Positions 58,705-64,000 of a stretch of DNA of 64,000 nucleotides are shown one piece after another. Positions within the stretch are counted from its first letter, which is position 1. The number at the start of each line of letters is the position of its first letter. The notes under the pieces were generated by a model that ran no database searches, was not told the DNA's origin, and worked only from the letters and a program-made list of their open reading frames with translations. This DNA is from Paenibacillus alginolyticus DSM 5050 = NBRC 15375 (GTDB lineage Bacteria > Bacillota > Bacilli > Paenibacillales > NBRC-103111): the NCBI RefSeq assembly GCF_000422905.1, contig NZ_AUGY01000034.1:1-64000 (forward strand). The letters run 5' to 3'. The translations under genes and the position numbers were made by a program.

Positions 58705-59616
58705 ATGGCACTTAATTTTCATCAACTACATATTTTCTTTACCGTGGCGGAGAAGGGCAGCTTCTCTCATGCGGCGGGAGCCCTACATATGACACAGCCT
58801 GCGGTGACCATGCAGGTACAATCATTGGAAGATTATTTCGGCGTCAAGCTGTTTCACCGCAGCACCAAAAAGATCGAGTTGTCTGAAGCAGGACGAGCTC
58901 TGCTGCCTTTTGCTAAAAACAGCATTGAACTAATTCGTGAGACGGATGTTGCTATGTCCAGATTTACGAAAATGATTGAAGGACGGCTGCAGTTGGGAGC
59001 CAGCTTGACGATGGGGGAATACATTTTACCTCGTCTTCTTGGACCCTTCAGCAAAGACTATCCTAACATTTCCGTATCGATGAAAGTGATGAATACGACT
59101 CAGATTTTGGACGAGGTCCTGGGTCATCAACTCAATTTCGGACTTGTCGAAGCGCCGATTCATCATCCGGACGTTCATACGGAAGCGATTTTAAGCGATG
59201 AGCTTAAGCTCATTGTGCCAGCGGATCATCCATTAGCCGATATGGAGGTTGTCACTCTTGAAGAGGTTTTGAAATATCCGTTCGTTCTTCGTGAGCAAGG
59301 TTCCGGGACGAGAAGAGTGATGGAAGAAGAGTTCGCGCGCTGCAACATGAATTGCTCTTCCATGAAGATTGTCATGGAGCTGGGCAGCACAGGTGCTATT
59401 AAATCTGCTGTTGAAGCGGGTTTGGGTATATCCATTCTTTCCCAGTCTTCCGTTAAGCATGAAGTGACGCTAGGCCTCTTTAAAGTGAAGCAAATCGAGA
59501 ACATTGCCTTCGAACGCAGCTTCTATGCCATTTACTTGAATTCTACGCTGCTGCCAATATCGGCTGTAAGCTTCATGACCTTCTTACGGCAAGAGGATCT
59601 GAGCCGCTTCCTTTAA
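58705..59616 (+). CDS. LysR-family transcriptional regulator
   Basis: 303 residues. Winged helix-turn-helix FHQLHIFFTVAEKGSFSHAAGALHMTQPAVTMQVQSLEDYFGVKLFHRSTKKIELSEAG at the N-terminus and the co-inducer domain LRLGASLTMGEYILP-type start, EQGSGTRRVMEEEF, EAGLGISILSQSSV. Resembles the CysL/YeiE group, which often act in sulfur metabolism; the target is not clear because no divergent gene is present. The frame extends upstream, but GAGAGGCGGG and the family N-terminus select ATG 58705. Confidence 0.87.
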   Translation: MALNFHQLHIFFTVAEKGSFSHAAGALHMTQPAVTMQVQSLEDYFGVKLFHRSTKKIELSEAGRALLPFAKNSIELIRETDVAMSRFTKMIEGRLQLGASLTMGEYILPRLLGPFSKDYPNISVSMKVMNTTQILDEVLGHQLNFGLVEAPIHHPDVHTEAILSDELKLIVPADHPLADMEVVTLEEVLKYPFVLREQGSGTRRVMEEEFARCNMNCSSMKIVMELGSTGAIKSAVEAGLGISILSQSSVKHEVTLGLFKVKQIENIAFERSFYAIYLNSTLLPISAVSFMTFLRQEDLSRFL

Positions 59617-59691
59617 TATTTTACATAAGTCTACAGTTCGCTTAATGATGAGTTCATAGTTGTCATTTACGATGAAGGAAGGGAATAGAAA

Positions 59692-60549
59692 ATGTCTGCA
59701 AGAATCGAAGCGGATTTACATACACATACGACAGCCTCAGATGGGACCCAGCGCCCTGCGGCAAACGTTCAAATGGCGTTCGACGCCGGACTAGGCGCTA
59801 TTGCGATCACTGACCACGATACGGTCTCAGGTGTCGAAGAGGCGCTCTTAGCGGGCCGTGAGCTCGGTATTGAGGTCGTGCCAGGCGTAGAAATCTCCAC
59901 GGTTGCTAATGGTCAGGATATCCACGTGCTAGGTTATTATATGGACATTTATAATGAGCAATTTCTTCAAAGACTGGCGTCTTTGCGAGAAACGAGAGAT
60001 ACCCGCAATAACATGCTTATTGAGCGATTACAGGAGCTTGGTCTAGACATTACCATGGCGGAAGTGCTGCTGGAAGTGGAGAATATAAAGACTAAAGGCG
60101 ACACAGTTGGACGGCCTCACATCGCTGCGGTACTGCTGAATAAAGGCTACGTGAGCTCGATTAGCGAGGCATTTGAGCGGTATTTAGGAAAGGGTGCTGC
60201 CGCTTATGCCAATCCACCAAGGATTGAACCGGCTACGGCGATTGGGTGGATCCAAGAAGCGGGAGGAAAGGCTGTCCTCGCACACCCGGGTATTTACCAT
60301 GATGATGCCCTTGTAGAGGCAATTGTCCATCAAGGCTTGGACGGTATTGAAGTTTATCACTCCGATCATACACCGGAAGATGAGGCGAAATATTTCAGCC
60401 TTGCACAGCGCTCTGGACTACTCATAACGGCTGGTTCTGATTTCCATGGTGAACGAGGCGGTGTCGTATTCCACGCACCTATCGGTTCGAGGCGAATAGG
60501 AATCGATGTTATACAACGCCTAAAACCAGAGAAGGAGCAGCGTACATGA
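59692..60549 (+). CDS. PHP-domain phosphoesterase
   Basis: 285 residues with the four metal-binding PHP motifs: DLHTHTTASDG, AITDHDT, GVEIST and the C-terminal AGSDFHGE. AIGWIQEAGGKAVLAHPG is the middle His motif. Relatives (YciV type) are 3',5'-nucleotide phosphatases or 5'-3' exonucleases on short RNA. Overlaps galU by 4 bases, hence co-translated. Start ATG 59692 follows GAAGGAAGGG. Confidence 0.88.
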   Translation: MSARIEADLHTHTTASDGTQRPAANVQMAFDAGLGAIAITDHDTVSGVEEALLAGRELGIEVVPGVEISTVANGQDIHVLGYYMDIYNEQFLQRLASLRETRDTRNNMLIERLQELGLDITMAEVLLEVENIKTKGDTVGRPHIAAVLLNKGYVSSISEAFERYLGKGAAAYANPPRIEPATAIGWIQEAGGKAVLAHPGIYHDDALVEAIVHQGLDGIEVYHSDHTPEDEAKYFSLAQRSGLLITAGSDFHGERGGVVFHAPIGSRRIGIDVIQRLKPEKEQRT

Positions 60550-61427
60550 AGAAAATTCGCAAAGCTATTATCCCGGCAGCAGGCTTGGGAACTCGTTTCC
60601 TCCCAGCTACAAAGGCGCAGCCCAAAGAGATGCTGCCAATTGTCGATAAACCTGCCATTCAATATATCGTAGAAGAAGCAATTGAATCTGGCATTGAAGA
60701 TATTATTATTGTCACTGGACGCAATAAGCGCGCAATTGAAGATCATTTTGACAAATCGGTTGAACTTGAGATGATGCTGGAGGAAAAAGGCAGTACGCGG
60801 CTTCTCGAAATCGTGCAATCTGTTTCGAATCTGGCTGATGTTCACTATATTCGGCAAAAGCAGCCTCTCGGACTGGGTCATGCGATTCTATGCGCGCGCA
60901 AATTTATTGGGGATGAGCCATTCGCGGTGCTGCTTGGCGACGATATACTCCAATCCTCGCCGCCAGGACTTAAGCAAATGATGGACATTTATGAACAATC
61001 TGAAACGTCGGTCATAGCTGTGCAAGAGGTACCATGGGAAGATGTAAGTAAGTATGGAATCGTGTCTCCAGCAAGCAGCCTGGACAAGTACCAGTTGATA
61101 GAAGATCTGGTTGAGAAGCCGGACCGAGATCAGGCGCCTTCGAATTTAGCCGTTATTGGACGATATATCATCATGCCGGAAATTTTCGGCATCTTGGAGA
61201 GACAAGAGCCTGGCCGCGGCGGTGAAATTCAATTGACCGACGCTTTGCGCGTACTTAACAGGCAGCAGCAAATGGCAGCCTACCTGATGCAAGCTAAGCG
61301 CTACGACGTTGGCGATAAGATGGGATACATTGAAGCGACCATCGAGCTTGCCTTGCAGCGTCCGGATTTACAGGACCAAGTAAAAGCCTATCTATTATCT
61401 CTGATTCATCAGTTGGAATTGAAATAG
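60546..61427 (+). CDS. galU: UTP-glucose-1-phosphate uridylyltransferase
   Basis: Makes UDP-glucose. 293 residues, full length: IPAAGLGTRFLPATKAQPKEMLPIVDKPAIQYIVEEA, LLGDDILQS, VEKPDRDQAP and GRYIIMPEIFGIL. The B. subtilis equivalent is GtaB. UDP-glucose is the substrate for the next gene, so the two support surface polysaccharide (teichuronic acid or capsule) formation. Confidence 0.95.
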   Translation: MKKIRKAIIPAAGLGTRFLPATKAQPKEMLPIVDKPAIQYIVEEAIESGIEDIIIVTGRNKRAIEDHFDKSVELEMMLEEKGSTRLLEIVQSVSNLADVHYIRQKQPLGLGHAILCARKFIGDEPFAVLLGDDILQSSPPGLKQMMDIYEQSETSVIAVQEVPWEDVSKYGIVSPASSLDKYQLIEDLVEKPDRDQAPSNLAVIGRYIIMPEIFGILERQEPGRGGEIQLTDALRVLNRQQQMAAYLMQAKRYDVGDKMGYIEATIELALQRPDLQDQVKAYLLSLIHQLELK

Positions 61428-61462
61428 AGAATCGCTGATAGAAGCTTGGGAGGTTGGATGGA

Positions 61463-62794
61463 ATGGCACAGGTGCATCGAATTGCAGTTATTGGAACGGG
61501 ATATGTCGGACTGGTATCGGGTACTTGCTTCGCGGAGATGGGGCATCAGGTGATTTGCGCTGATCGTGACGAAGGAAAAATAGCACGCTTGCAGCAAGGG
61601 GATATGCCAATCTATGAACCTGGTCTGAAGGAGTTAGTTTCGTCCAATCTGCTAGCCCAACGCTTATCGTTTACTTCTCTAATCAGTGATGCCATTGTTG
61701 AATCCGATATCATCTTCATAGCTGTTGGGACACCAACAGAGGACAATGGCGATGTAGATATGACCCAAGTTAACAGCGTTATTGCAAGTATTGCCGCCTA
61801 TTCCACTACTTCCAAGATCATCGTGATGAAAAGTACCGTTCCGGTAGGAACCGGCCGCTGGGTAGAAGAGCAGTTGAAGTCGTTAGCTGCTGCTCATTTA
61901 GACATGCACGTCGTTTCCAACCCTGAGTTTCTTAGAGAAGGCTCTGCGATAGAGGATACCTTTCATCCGGATCGTGTCGTCATTGGTGCGGATCACCCGG
62001 AAGCAGGGGCTCGAATTGCTGCCCTGCATGCTCCTTTGCGAACTGAGCTGCTTCTCACAGACCGCGAAAGCGCTGAACTTATCAAATACGCCTCCAACGC
62101 CTTTCTGGCAGCCAAAATTTCATTCATAAACGAAATGGCTCATGTGTGTGAGAAGGTGGGTGCTAATGTTGGCCTTGTGGCCAAAGGCATGGGGCTGGAT
62201 CGCCGCATTGGTCCTCATTTTCTGAACGCGGGCATTGGATACGGAGGCTCCTGCTTCACCAAAGATACGAAGGCGCAGCTTAAGCTTGCTCAGAATGTCG
62301 ATTATGATTTCAAAATATTACGTTCCGTAATTGAAGTGAATCACTTGCAGCGAGAACGTTTTGTACATAAAATTGAACAGGCAGTCGGCAATTTGAACGG
62401 GAAGCAGATAGCTGTCTTAGGTTTGGCTTTTAAGCCGAATACAGACGATTTGCGCGATGCTCCCGCGCTTGATATCATTGCCGCACTTAAAGATCGAGGC
62501 GCCATAGTTAATGCCTATGACCCTGTTTCTACAGGGCATGCTGCTCGGCTCCTCCCGGAAGTGAACCTGCTCACCGATCCTTATCTTGCCCTAAATGAGG
62601 CTGACGCCGTGGTGATCACGACGGAGTGGGAAGATATTCGCCGTTTGAACTGGCGTCTGGTCAGAGGCCTTGTGAAGCAGCCCCTCATCGTGGATGGACG
62701 GAATATATTTGAACCGGAAGAGATGAGCAGACTCGGTTTTACCTATGTGTCGATCGGCAGAAAAACAGTCGCGTTGGACATGGTTACTTCATAA
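61463..62794 (+). CDS. ugd: UDP-glucose 6-dehydrogenase
   Basis: Oxidises UDP-glucose to UDP-glucuronate using two NAD. 443 residues: GTGYVGLVSGTCFAEMGH loop, VGTPTEDNGDVD, STVPVGTG, NPEFLREGSA, and the catalytic cysteine in GIGYGGSCFTKDT, followed by LGLAFKPNTDDLRDAP. GGGAGG at 61448-61453 fits ATG 61463. Thirty-five bases after galU. Confidence 0.94.
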   Translation: MAQVHRIAVIGTGYVGLVSGTCFAEMGHQVICADRDEGKIARLQQGDMPIYEPGLKELVSSNLLAQRLSFTSLISDAIVESDIIFIAVGTPTEDNGDVDMTQVNSVIASIAAYSTTSKIIVMKSTVPVGTGRWVEEQLKSLAAAHLDMHVVSNPEFLREGSAIEDTFHPDRVVIGADHPEAGARIAALHAPLRTELLLTDRESAELIKYASNAFLAAKISFINEMAHVCEKVGANVGLVAKGMGLDRRIGPHFLNAGIGYGGSCFTKDTKAQLKLAQNVDYDFKILRSVIEVNHLQRERFVHKIEQAVGNLNGKQIAVLGLAFKPNTDDLRDAPALDIIAALKDRGAIVNAYDPVSTGHAARLLPEVNLLTDPYLALNEADAVVITTEWEDIRRLNWRLVRGLVKQPLIVDGRNIFEPEEMSRLGFTYVSIGRKTVALDMVTS

Positions 62795-62809
62795 AAATAG
62801 GACATAAAT

Positions 62810-62843
62810 AGAACCTAGCGGGTTTAACTCGCTAGGTTCTTTA
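62810..62843 (+). terminator. Bidirectional terminator between ugd and rqcH
   Basis: AGAACCTAGCG pairs with CGCTAGGTTCT; loop GGTTTAACT. Confidence 0.85.
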
Positions 62844-62858
62844 TTCTCCAAATGAAAT

Positions 62859-64000
62859 TTATTTTATCGTGACGTTCATCTGCTTAATCATATTCTCATC
62901 CGGCGTCACGAATAGCGTCTTCTGATTCACATAGATGACAAATCCGGGCTTTGACCCATTTGGCTTATGGACATGTTTAATGGCTGTATAGTCAACAGGG
63001 ACTTGGCTGGATTGTTTGGCTTGACTGAAGTAAGCGGCCAATTGGGCTGCCTCCATCAGGGTAGTCTCTGAAAAGCTGTCGCTGCGAATCACGACATGGG
63101 AGCCAGGAATATCCTTCGTATGCAGCCATGTATCCATAGAAGAGGCAAGCCGATTCGTTAAATATTCGTTCTGCGTATTATTTTTACCAACATAAATAGG
63201 GACACCTTCACTGGAAAGGTAGCAGGCCAAAGCCGGCTTATCTTTCTTTTTCTTTTTACGCTGTTTTTTGTTACGGTCGCGTACATAACCTTGCTCCATT
63301 AGCTCATCGCGGATCTCTTCGATATCGGTTAGAGAAGCGACACTAAGCTGCTGCAGCAAGGAGTTTAAGTACGTGATCTCTTGATGGGTTTGAGCAATTT
63401 GTTCCTCGACAATCGCCGTGCTATTTTTCATTTTTGTGTACTTTTTAAAATACCGCTGAGCATTTTCAGAGGGGTTCAACAGCGGATCCAGCTTTATTTT
63501 AATCAAAGCCTGGTCCTCATCATAGTAATTGATGATCTCGACCTCACGATCCCCTCTTTTGATCAGGTGAAGGGAGGCCGTCAACAGCTCGCCGAGAATC
63601 CGATATTTGTCGGCATCTTTGGAGTCATCAACGGTTTCTTGAAGTTTTTCCAGCTTTTTAACATTTTTATTTGCTTCATTATGCAAAAAACGGAGCAAAT
63701 CGGCCACACGTTGTTTGACCGTATCTCTTTCCGCTTTGTCGCCATAGAAGTGCTCCAAACAATCACTCGGTGTCGCATAGGTCGTAGAAATACCGGCAAT
63801 GTGTGTTAAAGGTGTCATAGCAAAGAACAATTTACCCGTACCTTCTTGCTCGACAATGACGGGTTCGTAGCGATGCTGACGTATAGCCGCCATCACATCA
63901 TGGAAAGCTGTCCACAAGGCCGCTGAGTCTATTTCTTGTTCGTTGTTCCCGCCTTGACGGCTGCGGAATACGATTTCTTTGGCGATCAAAGGACTAAGAC
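62859..64000 (-). CDS. rqcH: RqcH/Rqc2 (NFACT, fibronectin-binding-like) protein, 5' part outside window
   Basis: The frame runs off the right edge (GLSPLIAKEIVFRS continues beyond 63989), so only the C-terminal 380 residues are visible. A coiled-coil region (RVADLLRFLHNEANKNVKKLEKLQETVDDSK, then a Lys-rich stretch RKKKKKDKP) is followed by the NFACT-R domain IPIYVGKNNTQNEYLTNRLASSMDTWLHTKDIPGSHVVIRS-type sequence. RqcH recruits alanine tRNA to obstructed 50S subunits to tag stalled peptides. Earlier called FbpA-like fibronectin-binding protein. Confidence 0.9.
   Translation of the reverse strand, partial: LSPLIAKEIVFRSRQGGNNEQEIDSAALWTAFHDVMAAIRQHRYEPVIVEQEGTGKLFFAMTPLTHIAGISTTYATPSDCLEHFYGDKAERDTVKQRVADLLRFLHNEANKNVKKLEKLQETVDDSKDADKYRILGELLTASLHLIKRGDREVEIINYYDEDQALIKIKLDPLLNPSENAQRYFKKYTKMKNSTAIVEEQIAQTHQEITYLNSLLQQLSVASLTDIEEIRDELMEQGYVRDRNKKQRKKKKKDKPALACYLSSEGVPIYVGKNNTQNEYLTNRLASSMDTWLHTKDIPGSHVVIRSDSFSETTLMEAAQLAAYFSQAKQSSQVPVDYTAIKHVHKPNGSKPGFVIYVNQKTLFVTPDENMIKQMNVTIK

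Overview
The window is chromosomal DNA from a low-to-mid GC Bacillota, most likely Paenibacillus or a close relative. The evidence is strong Shine-Dalgarno sites, SigA-type promoters, many rho-independent hairpins, a tyrosine T-box, CcpA, AcuA/AcuC facing AcsA, YlaN, YlbF and YlbG, a DnaE-independent set of housekeeping genes in Bacillus-like neighbourhoods, and several small proteins of Bacillales type. It is mostly ordinary core and carbon-metabolism sequence. Apart from the tail of an IS1182-type transposase at the left edge I see no phage, CRISPR array, rRNA or tRNA.

Layout. 1-1.6 kb: transposase tail and two small genes. 1.6-8.5 kb: a LacI-controlled glycoside operon (two ABC permeases, a lipoprotein binding protein, LacI regulator, BadF/NagK-type kinase, GH4 6-phospho-beta-glucosidase). 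8.5-14.7 kb: an aldonate operon (LacI, LarA-like nickel-pincer epimerase/racemase, FGGY gluconokinase, SDR, 6-phosphogluconate dehydrogenase). 15-19.5 kb: shikimate kinase, EPSP synthase, a pair of fluoride channels, C39-like peptidase, CoA-binding protein. 20.3-25.4 kb: a Q/N-rich repeat protein, then PTS EIICBA, enzyme I and a DJ-1/PfpI protein. 26-32 kb: ccpA, mtnN, acuC, acuA, acsA. 32-37.6 kb: class A penicillin-binding protein, T-box plus tyrS, rpsD. 37.9-49 kb: GGDEF protein, membrane protein, HPr-like protein, ylaN, Ca2+/H+ antiporter, Asp23, ftsW, YugN-like, M20 amidohydrolase, CBS protein and a PAS histidine kinase. 49-56 kb: two Gfo/Idh/MocA oxidoreductases, a thermonuclease lipoprotein, and an XPB helicase with a partner that shares a domain with it. 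56-64 kb: ylbF, asparaginase, ylbG, LysR, PHP phosphoesterase, galU, ugd and the 5'-truncated (by the window edge) rqcH.

Working together: the carbon genes form a coherent picture. Specific LacI regulators control sugar and gluconate use, CcpA provides global control (a cre-like site lies in front of acsA), the PTS operon makes its own enzyme I, and acsA is flanked by its acetyl-lysine control genes.

The most interesting unexplained signals are non-coding. (1) A tandem-hairpin 5' leader with a conserved linker and an adjoining CTTAGGAGG is shared, with compensatory base changes, by the PTS operon and by an unrelated nuclease gene 31 kb away. (2) A 61-62 bp stem-forming repeat occurs in two intergenic regions. 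(3) A GGAGAG hairpin element occurs at two loci, in one case at the very 5' end of the predicted asp23 mRNA. All three were found by reading, not by search, so copy numbers elsewhere in the genome are unknown.
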